NCBI GenBank assembly: GCA_910577735.1
Contig: CAJTOO010000002.1
Location: 1-24,841 of the forward strand
Origin: an uncultured Lachnospiraceae bacterium
GTDB lineage: Bacteria > Bacillota > Clostridia > Lachnospirales > Lachnospiraceae
Direction of reading: 5' to 3'
Length of the DNA: 24,841 nt
Made by a program: the position numbers and the translations under genes. Below the pieces are notes generated by a model. That model worked only from the letters and a program-made list of their open reading frames with translations. It had not been told where the DNA came from and ran no database searches. Positions 8,130-16,570 of this stretch are shown in pieces. The first letter of the stretch is position 1. Every line of letters starts with the position of its first letter.

Positions 8130-8388
8130 CACAATATTGATAATATGACATTTGCAAAGTTGCGTTCAGTTTATAAGTATAATACAGGAAAAATTTTGAA
8201 AATAGAGACTATGAGTCGTGGGGAATTTTTTATGAAAAGAGTAATCTTACTAATGCGGGGCATTATTAGCGGATGAATCGCCAATACGTCATTCAAGAGT
8301 GTTCTATACTCGTTGGAATGGTTTGGATAAGGCACATGGACTAATGGATGCCATTGATGATGAAGAAAGCTTTTGAGATTTTTGAGAG
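8130..8388 (+). pseudogene. Decayed internal fragment of a second COG2865-like ATPase regulator
   Basis: Translations in shifting frames match the intact gene at 3078-4502: FAKLRSVYKYNTGK against FTKLRSVCKHNTGK, SNLTNAG against GNLTNAG, and ALLADESPIRHSRVFYTRWN against the same segment ALLADESPIRHSRVFCTRWN. At least two frameshifts and loss of both ends make it non-functional. Upstream, 7951-8129 holds an open frame (from ATG 7941) without recognisable similarity. The fragment ends about 50 bases before the 595-aa gene. Confidence 0.85.
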
Positions 8389-8438
8389 ACTAAAGAAAGA
8401 GTATTGGTTTAGGACACGCAGATAAAGGGAGAGCAGCT

Positions 8439-10226
8439 ATGAACCTGACTAATTTTTTAAAACAGACAGACACCATTACAGCACAGTATTCAACGGAACA
8501 GCTCATTGATTTTATTCATGATATCGGGAGGGTCTGCCCGGAGCATCGCAGGGAGGACTTTCTTAAAATGCTGAAATCTGCAGGGAATGGAGCGGTAAGG
8601 GCATCAAACAAAGATGAGGACAAAGATATTGATTTCGACGAGATGTACAGTCGTGTCAGAGATCATTTAAAGAGCATTGATTCTCAGGAGGTCACTATTA
8701 CCGCCGTATTGAACGAAGAATATGACGACTGGTATGACGACAGCGGCGAAGAATTTTATTATGAGGATAACGACGACATTTCGGATATGCTTGAAGGAGC
8801 CTGTGATTTTGTGCATATCTGCATGGACAGGGAGAAATATAAAGAAGGCTTTGCAGTCGGGAAGCAGCTGTTGGAAATGGAGATTCTGTGCGATAATGAG
8901 TATGGCGATGAAGAACTTTCACTGGGGGATATGGTGCATTATGAGCTTTTGCACTGCGATTTGAAACGGGTAATCCTTGATATAGCATATTGTGCATATC
9001 AATCAGCGCCGCCTGCCAAACGCCCGGAGGCATTGTATGGAGTTATTCTAAATGCGAAAGAGGACACAGCTACATTAGAAGCCGTTATGCAGCATGGGGA
9101 AGAAGACTTGCCGGAATTGGAAGAGTTTCTTCCGTCATGGATTACCTATCTTGGGGATAAGACGGGGCATGATGCGGACCGCCTTATGCTGGAAGCCGTT
9201 GATCTGTTAAATGATCTTTCGCTGGAGGTGCAGTGTGCGGAAAAGTATGCCGCTGTCCATCCGGGATTATATCTGAATATATTGGAAAACGGGAAACATA
9301 TGCCGGCGGATGATATGGCAGCTATAGGCCTCGAAGCGATGAAGGTGATACCAAAGAAATATGTAATGCGCAGTAAAGCTGCGTTGAAAACAGCGGAGTA
9401 TGTTATTGCGGCAGATGAGGAACAATCTTTATTGGAAAAGTGTTATTTTGCCGCATGTGAATCGGATACATCCGCGCAAAACTATCTCCGTGCATTATTA
9501 AACGGGTATGGAAACGGAAAGAAAAGGGAAGAACTTCAAAAGCTGTTAGCGTCATTTCCGGTGTACAAGAGCAACAGCTATCTGCTGGATGAGGGGAGTT
9601 TTCGCGGATATGGCGGAAGCAAGTATTTTGAGAGAGAGGAAAATAAACCAAACAACAATATGATTTTGATGCTCAGGTTCTTAGACGGGCAGTTTGCGGA
9701 GGTATTGGACAAAGGATTGCATAAATCTGAAGCACTGGGTTGGACGGGATCTTTCATGAAACAGGGAATTGCCCTATTTCTGTTATGTCTATATGAGGGG
9801 CAATGGAACGGTAGTGGAATCGCCGCTATGGCAGAGATGGCAAAAAGTGCAATGAGATTTTCCACGGAAGAATATCGAAATGGTACCTGCGGACTTGAGG
9901 GAATAGGGGAGAATGATCTGTTTTGCCAACTGTTTTTACAATGGAAGTCTATAGTGCCGATGTCATCTGATATAAGGAACCGAGCCATAAAAAGAATCAC
10001 AGTGCTGCTGGAAAAGCGGACAGCGGGAATTATGGATGCAAACCGCAGGAACTATTATGGGGAATGCGCAGCGTATATCGCCGCGTTAGGCGAGGTGCGT
10101 GAATCTATGGGAGAGATGGGTGCAAAACAGATGCTTATGACATCGTATAAGGATGCGTACTCGCGAAGGAGTGCATTTCGGGAAGAAATGAGGAAGTATG
10201 GTTGGATTGATATGAAGAGAAAATAG
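8439..10226 (+). CDS. Unknown 595-aa acidic helical protein, partner of TOTE primase-helicase
   Basis: I do not recognise a named family. The protein starts at ATG 8439 with RBS AAAGGGAGAG. It is predicted to be almost wholly alpha-helical, with repeated paired-helix patterns that resemble an alpha-solenoid or TPR-like fold. A very acidic strip (EEYDDWYDDSGEEFYYEDND, roughly residues 94-113) follows the N-terminal helices. No signal peptide, membrane segment or enzyme motif is visible. The C-terminal segment with paired tyrosine/arginine helices (YKDAYSRRSAFREEMRKYGW) recalls the end of scaffold domains found beside SWIM zinc-finger proteins, but this is weak. Only 28 nt separate it from the primase-helicase gene, so the two are very probably one operon and the protein probably regulates or scaffolds the enzyme. 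Confidence 0.75.
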   Translation: MNLTNFLKQTDTITAQYSTEQLIDFIHDIGRVCPEHRREDFLKMLKSAGNGAVRASNKDEDKDIDFDEMYSRVRDHLKSIDSQEVTITAVLNEEYDDWYDDSGEEFYYEDNDDISDMLEGACDFVHICMDREKYKEGFAVGKQLLEMEILCDNEYGDEELSLGDMVHYELLHCDLKRVILDIAYCAYQSAPPAKRPEALYGVILNAKEDTATLEAVMQHGEEDLPELEEFLPSWITYLGDKTGHDADRLMLEAVDLLNDLSLEVQCAEKYAAVHPGLYLNILENGKHMPADDMAAIGLEAMKVIPKKYVMRSKAALKTAEYVIAADEEQSLLEKCYFAACESDTSAQNYLRALLNGYGNGKKREELQKLLASFPVYKSNSYLLDEGSFRGYGGSKYFEREENKPNNNMILMLRFLDGQFAEVLDKGLHKSEALGWTGSFMKQGIALFLLCLYEGQWNGSGIAAMAEMAKSAMRFSTEEYRNGTCGLEGIGENDLFCQLFLQWKSIVPMSSDIRNRAIKRITVLLEKRTAGIMDANRRNYYGECAAYIAALGEVRESMGEMGAKQMLMTSYKDAYSRRSAFREEMRKYGWIDMKRK

Positions 10227-10254
10227 GAGCAACATTCTTAATAAGGAGATTCCA

Positions 10255-13221
10255 ATGAGAAGTACAGAAGAACTGGAAAAAAGAATACAGTATTTGGAAC
10301 AGGAAAACCAATACTTGAAACGGCTTCTGTCAGACGCTGGGATTTCCTATTCTGAAAAAGAAATCATCGAGAACGTTCACGAATATGATCCAAATCAGGG
10401 AGCAAGAATTATACCAAGAGAGATTACAGAAACAGATGCAAAAGTGTTCTTTAGTATGTTTTGGGGACGCACGGATGTTTATAGTAAGCGTACCATAAAG
10501 AAATCTACAGGAGAAGTCAATTATTATACGCAGTGTCATAATTTTTGGAAAAATGGCTGCTTACGGATTACCGGAAGTAAGATAAAATGCCAGGATTGTC
10601 CGAAACAGGCATATAAGGAGCTAAAGAAAGAGCAGATTATGGAGCATTTAAGGGGAAGTGCGGAGGATGCTACAGATGTTATAGGTGTTTTCCCGCTTTT
10701 GACAGATGATACCTGCCGATTTATCGTCTTTGATTTTGATAATCATGAAAAAGATGCGGAAAAAAATGATTTTGCCAATACTGACGAACTGTGGAAAGAG
10801 GAAATAGACAGCCTGAGAAAAATATGTGATATCAACAGGATTGACGCATTGGTAGAGCGTTCCCGTTCCGGGAGAGGCGCACATCTCTGGATATTTTTTC
10901 AGAAACCGATAAAGGCAGGGCTTGCAAGGAAATTTGGTAATGCGCTGCTGAATAAAGGGGCGGAATCCGTCAATTTAAAATCGTTTCGCTTTTATGACCG
11001 TATGCTGCCAATGCAGAACCACCTTCCGGCAGGCGGTTTGGGCAATCTGATTGCATTGCCTTTGCAGGGGCAGGCACTAAAAGTGGGGAACAGCGCCTTT
11101 GTAGATGAACACTGGAATGCATATCCTGACCAGTGGGAGGTGCTGTTAAGTAAGAAAAAACTTTCAAAAGAGTTTATCGAAGATAAGATAAAAGAATGGT
11201 CTGAGGGAAGTCTTGAAATCGTCGCGAACTGCAAAGATATTTTTGAAAGTGATAACGAAAAGCCGTGGGACAGAACAAAGCATTTTCAGAAGGAAGATGT
11301 GGATGGAATCATGCAAATTACATTGTCAGACGGCGTATATGTGGATGCGGTAAATTTACAGCCGAGAATACAGAATCAGATTAGGAGGATGGCTGCGTTT
11401 TCTAATCCTGTTTTTTTCAAAAATCAGGCTATAGGATTGTCTAATTTTGAAAATTACAGATATATCTATCTTGGAAGTGATGAAGGTAGATTCATCAAAG
11501 TACCGAGAGGTATATTGGAAAATATAACCGAGGCGTGCGAAAAAGCAGGTATTGCATATGAAATAGAAGATAAACGGAGCAAGGGTCAGACGATTCATGT
11601 GGAATTTATCGGAGAACTGAAAGAATCACAGGTTTTCGCTGTAGAAAAGCTCCTTTCATATGACAACGGCATACTGAATGCAGCCACGGCATTTGGAAAG
11701 ACAGTGGTGTGCTGTAATGTGATAGCACAAAGGAAGGTTAGCACGTTGATTCTTCTCCAGTCATCGGCACTGATGGAGCAATGGGAAGAAGCGCTTGAAA
11801 AGTTCTTACATATTGATGAGGAGCTGCCGGAGTACGAGACGCCTACGGGGCGTAAGAAGAAGCGGAAAAGTGTCATCGGAAAATTGCAGGGAGCCCATGA
11901 TTCCACGACAGGCATTATTGATCTTGCGATGGTTGGTTCGGTCTGTAAGAATGGTGAATACCACAGGCGGTTAAAGGAATATGGGCTTATACTGGTGGAT
12001 GAGTGTCACCATGCCGCGTCCGATACCATAGTGGACATTTTGCAGGAAGCAGATGCAAAATATGTATATGGAGTGACGGCTACGCCATTTAGGGGTGATG
12101 GTCTGGAAAAAATAAATGATATGCTCCTTGGACCAATCCGTTATAGGTACACCTCAAAGGACAGGGCAAAGGAGCAGGGGATAGCGCATCTTGTTTATCC
12201 GCGATTTACAAGAGCGGTTGCTCCGAGATTCTCACAGGACAAAATGCATCCAAATGAGGCATATGAAATTATCCGCAATAATGAAGACAGGGACGAATTG
12301 ATAATCAGGGATGTAAAGCAATGTGTGGAGGATGGAAGGACGCCGGTGGTTCTTTCCAAATATGTGGAACATTCACAGCGGCTGTATCAGCGACTGATTA
12401 ATTATGCAGACAAAGTCTTTTTATTGTCAGGCAGTAATTCAAAGAAGGAGCATAAAGAAATTTTAAAACAGATGAGTCAGGTTACGCCGGGGGAAAGTAT
12501 GATTCTTGTTGCGACAGGTAAACTGATAGGAGAAGGATTTGATTATCCGAGACTGGATACACTGATTATGGCAACGCCTGTGGCATGGAAGGGAGTCGTG
12601 GAGCAGTATGCCGGACGGCTAAACAGGGATTATGACGGAAAGAAAAGCGTGATTATCTATGATTATGTGGATAGCCATATCTCCATGTTTGACAGGATGT
12701 ACCACAAGAGGCTTAAGGCATACAAACAGATTGGATATGATATTTTCTCAGCAACCGGCACGCAGAAACAAACGGCGAACGCCATTTTTGATATAGACAA
12801 TTATGCAGACGTGTACCGTAATGATCTGCTTACGGCAGAAAAAGAAATTATCATTTCAAGCCCGGCTATCAGCGGTAAAAAAGTGCATGATATGATTCAT
12901 TTACTCAGGGAAAAACAGGAGGCGGGAATTAAAATTGTCATTGTCACATGGAAGCCGGACTGCTATGGGTATGGGGACAGTGAATACTGGCAGGAATTGC
13001 AGGAACAGATGCGAAGGGCGGGGTTTGAAATGAACCTTGTGGAGGATTATTGCGAACATTACTGTATTATAGACCGCCAGGTGGTTTGGTACGGAAGTAT
13101 GAATTTTCTCGGAAAAGAAGATGCAGAAGATAATCTGATGCGTATCGCAGATGAGAAAATTGCAAACGAACTGCTTGAAATGACATTTGGAAATGAAAGG
13201 TATCATGGAGAAACGGTGTAA
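10255..13221 (+). CDS. TOTE-type primase / SF2 helicase / PLD-like fusion protein
   Basis: A 988-residue protein with RBS AAGGAGA. Residues 4-26 are a short coiled coil. Residues about 60-300 match the archaeo-eukaryotic primase domain assigned to TOTE conflict systems: FWGRTDVY (69-76), four cysteines that could bind zinc (C94, C102, C112, C115), catalytic-like FDFD (D160, D162), ERSRSGRGAHLWIFF (201-215) and GNLIALPLQ (263-271). Residues about 465-830 are a superfamily 2 helicase: TAFGKT (K482), DECHHA (582-587), TATPFRGDG (608-616) and QYAGRLNRD (784-792). The C-terminal 130 residues resemble a phospholipase D-type nuclease domain with HYCIID (935-940) and WYGSMN; the usual HxK pattern is altered. 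The fusion suggests a nucleic-acid synthesis plus unwinding machine used against invaders. The biological role is inferred from family assignment. Confidence 0.88.
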   Translation: MRSTEELEKRIQYLEQENQYLKRLLSDAGISYSEKEIIENVHEYDPNQGARIIPREITETDAKVFFSMFWGRTDVYSKRTIKKSTGEVNYYTQCHNFWKNGCLRITGSKIKCQDCPKQAYKELKKEQIMEHLRGSAEDATDVIGVFPLLTDDTCRFIVFDFDNHEKDAEKNDFANTDELWKEEIDSLRKICDINRIDALVERSRSGRGAHLWIFFQKPIKAGLARKFGNALLNKGAESVNLKSFRFYDRMLPMQNHLPAGGLGNLIALPLQGQALKVGNSAFVDEHWNAYPDQWEVLLSKKKLSKEFIEDKIKEWSEGSLEIVANCKDIFESDNEKPWDRTKHFQKEDVDGIMQITLSDGVYVDAVNLQPRIQNQIRRMAAFSNPVFFKNQAIGLSNFENYRYIYLGSDEGRFIKVPRGILENITEACEKAGIAYEIEDKRSKGQTIHVEFIGELKESQVFAVEKLLSYDNGILNAATAFGKTVVCCNVIAQRKVSTLILLQSSALMEQWEEALEKFLHIDEELPEYETPTGRKKKRKSVIGKLQGAHDSTTGIIDLAMVGSVCKNGEYHRRLKEYGLILVDECHHAASDTIVDILQEADAKYVYGVTATPFRGDGLEKINDMLLGPIRYRYTSKDRAKEQGIAHLVYPRFTRAVAPRFSQDKMHPNEAYEIIRNNEDRDELIIRDVKQCVEDGRTPVVLSKYVEHSQRLYQRLINYADKVFLLSGSNSKKEHKEILKQMSQVTPGESMILVATGKLIGEGFDYPRLDTLIMATPVAWKGVVEQYAGRLNRDYDGKKSVIIYDYVDSHISMFDRMYHKRLKAYKQIGYDIFSATGTQKQTANAIFDIDNYADVYRNDLLTAEKEIIISSPAISGKKVHDMIHLLREKQEAGIKIVIVTWKPDCYGYGDSEYWQELQEQMRRAGFEMNLVEDYCEHYCIIDRQVVWYGSMNFLGKEDAEDNLMRIADEKIANELLEMTFGNERYHGETV

Positions 13222-13228
13222 TGAACAG

Positions 13229-13263
13229 CGGACATTTACTCCGTGATAACACCATGATAACAA
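13229..13263 (+). repeat. Direct repeat R2 flanking the primase-helicase cassette
   Basis: Copy of the repeat at 7913-7950: GGACATTTA at 13229-13237 and the 24-bp core at 13240-13263. It begins 7 nt after the helicase stop codon, and the SEC-C relic starts about 60 nt later. Confidence 0.7.
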
Positions 13264-13324
13264 CAGTTAGAAAAGATATTCCAATACTTATATGTGAAAG
13301 AGAAACGCAATCACTGTCAGAGGA

Positions 13325-14118
13325 GAAAAAAAGGACGAACTTGCAGACAAAATAGCGAATGAGTTACTTATGCCAACAGTAATGAGAAGGCGAATCGCGG
13401 CGCTTTCTCCAGAGTGCAGAACACTATTGGAACATGCAATAAAAGAGCCATTTATACCAGCACCGGAAGAAATGGAAGACGCCATGTGTCTTCATGAAAG
13501 TGATTATGCATTTCTGAGTAAAAAGAATCAGCTCGACGTTCCAGTCGATGTGAAGAAAGCATATGAAAAGCTGAATACACCGGAATTTCGGAAATATGCC
13601 CGTAAAATGTCATGGCTATCTCAGTGCCTTGACTTTGGGGAAGCGTTTTATGGTGTTTTTGATAAAGATGTACTGCGAAAAATGTTTAATGTGAGAAAAG
13701 GATTTCATATTTCAGAGCAAGAATTAGAAAAAATGTGTAATGAATTTCCTGCTGATATGACGGAATGTCATTTGGAAGCGGGGCAAAGATTTTTATATTC
13801 CCAATGATCAGGAAGTACTGGATATATGTGATAAAATACAATTTAACATAGACTTCTCTGATATTGTTCAATATTTTATTGATGTTTATGAAGAGGTATT
13901 AGACGATACTAAAATTAGGAAAATTGTTCAACTTCTCCAAGAATTAAATAATAACACCAGAATGAAGATACATAGAGGACATACGACGAATGAAATGATG
14001 AGAAGAGAGATAGAACAAGGCGGCTGATTCTTTTAAGAAGATTTATCCCAATGATCCATGCCCGTGTGGTTCGGGCAAGAAATTTAAAAAATGCTGCGGA
14101 GGACAAGACAAATATTAA
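13325..14118 (+). pseudogene. Decayed second copy of the SEC-C protein gene
   Basis: It is highly similar to 4845-5983 but lacks the first 40 or so codons and has three internal deletions. The first 150 residues are open (for example FRKYARKMSWLSQCLDFGEA, identical in both). Then GQRF runs directly into the FYIPN region, DQEVLD into DKIQF, and EQGG into ANSFKKIYPND. The SEC-C end is preserved in one frame as YPNDPCPCGSGKKFKKCCG. Each deletion lies at a 5-8 bp sequence shared by both edges in the intact copy, and the first shifts the frame. No functional protein beyond a 145-residue fragment (13370-13807) is possible. Confidence 0.92.
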
Positions 14119-14424
14119 TTTTATGGAAGTACATGGAGAAATCACTCCTAAAGAAGCTGAAACGATTACCGGAAAGTCTGCTGCGGCAGTCATTGATTTT
14201 GCAGAAATGAAAAGAAGTTTTTGCATGGATTCCGGTAGAAACGCTTGTGTATGAAAACCCGTAATGCTTTAAAGGAAATCAGTGAAACATATAATAAAAT
14301 AAATGTCGTAATAAATGTCGGTACAAATGTCGTGACAAACGAGGAAAATAATTATGCGCACACACAATGTTATGCAAAAGTGGGTATAATCGTAAACAGA
14401 GAAAAACAGAAAGGTTATATATAA
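14119..14424 (+). pseudogene. Remnants of winged-helix tails from AlbA_2/ATPase regulators
   Basis: Two pieces lie in series. At 14122-14254 a frame reads EVHGEITPKEAETITGKSAA, which looks like the helix-turn-helix part of a C-terminal winged helix. At 14251-14424 a small frame reads LKEISETYNKINVVINVGTN and continues VVTNEE, closely matching the orphan tail at 7585, including the 12-bp hinge repeat (units near 14300-14345, INVV INVG TNVV TNEE). The frame then runs into unrelated residues and stops at 14424, six bases before the hydrolase start. They fit the remains of the AlbA_2 gene that follows the SEC-C gene in the intact block. Confidence 0.65.
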
Positions 14425-14429
14425 TAATC

Positions 14430-15065
14430 ATGATTGATATACATAGAATAGTAAGCGGCAACGTGAACTGTTATATCGTAGCTAAGAATGGCAAGGCCAT
14501 ATTGATTGATACTGGCAGAAGGAAATATCGTGAGAAGATTTTACAAAAGTGCAGGGAATTTCATGTAAGTTTAATCGTACTCACGCATGGGCATATGGAT
14601 CATTGTCAGAATGCTTCATATCTTGCCGGGGCCTTGCAGGTACCGATAGCCATGAGTGAAAAGGACGGGAATCTGATACCCGATAACAGAAAGCAGGCTT
14701 TATCGGCAAGGACATTCCTGGGCAAAATTGTGTTAGCGGTATCTTTAAGCAGCTTTGAGAAAGATAGTATGGAAACATTTGAGCCGACAATGTATTTGAA
14801 ACATGGTGATGACCTGAGCAGTTATGGTGTAGATGCCAGGATTGTAGAATTACCAGGACATACGCAAGGTTCTATTGGAGTCAGGATAGAAGATACGTTG
14901 TTTGTGGGAGATGCGTTGATGAATATGTTTTACCCAACAATATCCATGCTATATACAGATGAACGCAAGATGCTTAAAAGTGCCGAATATATCAGCGAAT
15001 TAGGGGAGCAAACAATTTATTTTGGTCATGGGAAGCCGAAAGGAAATCGGAAATGGGTAAGATAG
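14430..15065 (+). CDS. MBL-fold metallo-hydrolase
   Basis: A 211-residue single-domain metallo-beta-lactamase fold enzyme. Metal-binding motifs are in the usual order: THGHMDH (HxHxDH), GHTQGSIG, FVGDAL and a late GHGKP. The short size and MIDIHRIVSGNVNCYIV opening fit the glyoxalase-II-like/RNase Z-like small hydrolases; the substrate cannot be told from sequence. I chose ATG 14430 because the upstream extension to 14367 (MLCKSGYN...) is unlike the family start and lies in relic DNA. The RBS (AAAGGTTAT) is weak. A strong terminator follows at 15105-15133, so it is probably monocistronic. Confidence 0.85.
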   Translation: MIDIHRIVSGNVNCYIVAKNGKAILIDTGRRKYREKILQKCREFHVSLIVLTHGHMDHCQNASYLAGALQVPIAMSEKDGNLIPDNRKQALSARTFLGKIVLAVSLSSFEKDSMETFEPTMYLKHGDDLSSYGVDARIVELPGHTQGSIGVRIEDTLFVGDALMNMFYPTISMLYTDERKMLKSAEYISELGEQTIYFGHGKPKGNRKWVR

Positions 15066-15104
15066 GATAGGCAAAAGAGAACAGGTATTCTCTTATAAAT
15101 GTGT

Positions 15105-15133
15105 GAGACTGACTGGATGGTCGGTCTCTTTTT
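15105..15133 (+). terminator. Intrinsic terminator after the MBL hydrolase
   Basis: GAGACTGAC and GGTCGGTCTC form a stem with a short loop, followed directly by TTTTT. Confidence 0.85.
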
Positions 15134-15160
15134 GTTATCAGTACAAAAGCATTAGTCATA

Positions 15161-15189
15161 TTGACGCATAAGAATTTCAGTATTATAAT
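15161..15189 (+). promoter_or_regulatory. Sigma-A promoter of the PadR operon
   Basis: TTGACG at 15161-15166 and TATAAT at 15184-15189 are separated by exactly 17 bp, a near-consensus housekeeping promoter. It lies 33 bp before the padR-like start. Confidence 0.85.
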
Positions 15190-15212
15190 ATACTTAGCAA
15201 TACAAAGTATAT
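15188..15212. promoter_or_regulatory. Probable PadR operator (palindrome over -10/start site)
   Basis: ATATACTT (15188-15195) and AAGTATAT (15205-15212) are perfect 8-bp arms with 9 bp between. The site overlaps the end of the -10 box and the expected start point, so a bound dimer would block transcription. Autorepression by the adjacent PadR protein is inferred. Confidence 0.65.
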
Positions 15213-15222
15213 GGAGTCAATC

Positions 15223-15558
15223 ATGAATGAAAAATATGAAAGACAAATGAAAAAGGGAGTCTTGGATATGCTCGTCCTGAGATTGTTGAAAGCAGAAGCA
15301 AAATATGGATACCAGATCATTCAGGAGATGAAAGAAAAGAGCGAAGAAACATTTTTGCTGAAAGACGGGACATTATATCCGGTACTCTATCGGCTGGAAG
15401 ATGACAAGCTGGTGGTAAGTAAGTGGAGTGAAGCAGAAGGAAAGCAGGTACCAAGAAAATATTACGAAATTACCGAAGCAGGACTCAAGGCGCTGGATGA
15501 AATAGAAGCCGTCTGGGAAAGGATTTCTGCCGGAATATCTAGGATTATGGAGGATTAG
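15223..15558 (+). CDS. PadR-family transcriptional regulator
   Basis: A 111-residue PadR-type winged-helix repressor: MKKGVLDMLVLRLLK, then YGYQIIQEMKEKSEETF, then the wing DGTLYPVLYRLEDDKLV and PRKYYEITEAG, then a dimerisation helix. I chose ATG 15223 with GGAG at 15213-15216. The gene leads an operon with a HAAS-domain membrane protein that begins 3 nt after the stop, a very common pairing in Firmicutes in which PadR controls the membrane partner. Promoter and palindrome lie immediately upstream. The inducer is unknown. Confidence 0.93.
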   Translation: MNEKYERQMKKGVLDMLVLRLLKAEAKYGYQIIQEMKEKSEETFLLKDGTLYPVLYRLEDDKLVVSKWSEAEGKQVPRKYYEITEAGLKALDEIEAVWERISAGISRIMED

Positions 15559-15561
15559 GAA

Positions 15562-16209
15562 GTGGATGCTCAAAAGTATGTAAAAGCTATTGCCAGAAAA
15601 ATTAAGTGCAGTGGAAAAAAGAAGAAAGAGATTAAGAAGCAGTTGATGACGGATATCCAAATGCGGATAAAGCAAGGGGAGCAGTTAGAAGAGATTATCT
15701 CGCAGATGGGAACGGTAAGGGAAATTGCAGACGGTTTTAACGAAAATATTTCAGAGGAAGAGCAGAAGCGATTTGTTAGAAACAGAGTGCTGAAAATTGT
15801 GGTTCCTGTTATTACAGTATTGATCCTTCTGGTATTGCTTGTGTATTGGATGCTTCCAAAGAGCTTTGACATAGCCAAGAGTAAATACTTCAACGAAGAA
15901 CAGGTAGAGGCTGCCATGAAAGAAACGATAGAATTACTGGATGCAGGAGACTATGCTGCTTTGCAGGAAAGAGCTGACTCGCAGATGCAGTCCGTATTGA
16001 ATGACGAAACCATGAAGCAGGCAAGGGGGCTGTTATCCGATGATTGGGGACAGCGGCAGCAGTTCGGCGCGGCATATATGGCAGAGCTGGTACAAGGAAA
16101 TAAACATTTTGCAGTAGGGGAAATTACAGTTACTTATGAGAACGTAAGCGCTACCTATCGGCTGACATACGATGAAGAAATGCGTCTTTCAGGAATCTAT
16201 GTGAGATAA
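15562..16209 (+). CDS. HAAS-domain membrane protein with DUF3887-like outer domain
   Basis: A 215-residue protein starting at GTG 15562, with a GGAGG inside the end of the padR gene indicating coupling. Residues 1-75 are a helical HAAS-type domain (KEIKKQLMTDIQMRIKQGEQ, then EEIISQMGTVREIADGFNEN), known to accompany PadR regulators. One membrane segment follows (about 79-97, VVPVITVLILLVLLVYWML). The remaining 115 residues resemble DUF3887, a small outer domain seen in lipoproteins and signalling proteins. It is probably a membrane sensor or effector controlled by PadR. Confidence 0.83.
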   Translation: MDAQKYVKAIARKIKCSGKKKKEIKKQLMTDIQMRIKQGEQLEEIISQMGTVREIADGFNENISEEEQKRFVRNRVLKIVVPVITVLILLVLLVYWMLPKSFDIAKSKYFNEEQVEAAMKETIELLDAGDYAALQERADSQMQSVLNDETMKQARGLLSDDWGQRQQFGAAYMAELVQGNKHFAVGEITVTYENVSATYRLTYDEEMRLSGIYVR

Positions 16210-16219
16210 GGGGGATACT

Positions 16220-16570
16220 ATGACAGCTGAAATCATAATTTCGTCAGTAATATTGTTGATTAGTGTGGTTCCGATTATCATGATAGGCATCATTCAGTAT
16301 AGAAGTAAAGAACCGGTTGGCTTTTGGTCCGGAAAGAAGCCGCCCCGAAAAGCGCAGATTACGGATGTAAAGGCTTATAATCGAAAGCATGGCCTGATGT
16401 GGATTTTATGGGGCGTGGGACTTGTTTTCTGCTTCGTATGCGGACTCTTTATGGGAGGAGAGATGGCGGGATATTTGTGTATGATTGAAGTGATAGGCGG
16501 CATATTGGTGATGGTAGCATATCATGAGAAGCTGAACCGCAGGTACTGTAAAAGGGACGGTGAGAAGTAA
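16220..16570 (+). CDS. Small membrane protein, third gene of the PadR operon
   Basis: A 116-residue protein starting 10 nt after the previous stop with RBS AAGGGGG. There are three predicted membrane segments: residues about 4-25 (IIISSVILLISVVPIIMIGI), 60-80 (WILWGVGLVFCFVCGLFMGG) and 82-100. A basic, cytoplasm-like linker (GKKPPRKAQITDVKAYNRKHG) joins the first two. I cannot assign a family. Its position suggests co-regulation with the PadR/HAAS pair. Confidence 0.75.
   Translation: MTAEIIISSVILLISVVPIIMIGIIQYRSKEPVGFWSGKKPPRKAQITDVKAYNRKHGLMWILWGVGLVFCFVCGLFMGGEMAGYLCMIEVIGGILVMVAYHEKLNRRYCKRDGEK

Noticed and set aside
13370..13807. A separate 145-aa gene
   Set aside because: It is the 5'-truncated and frameshifted copy of the SEC-C gene at 4721-5983, not an independent gene.
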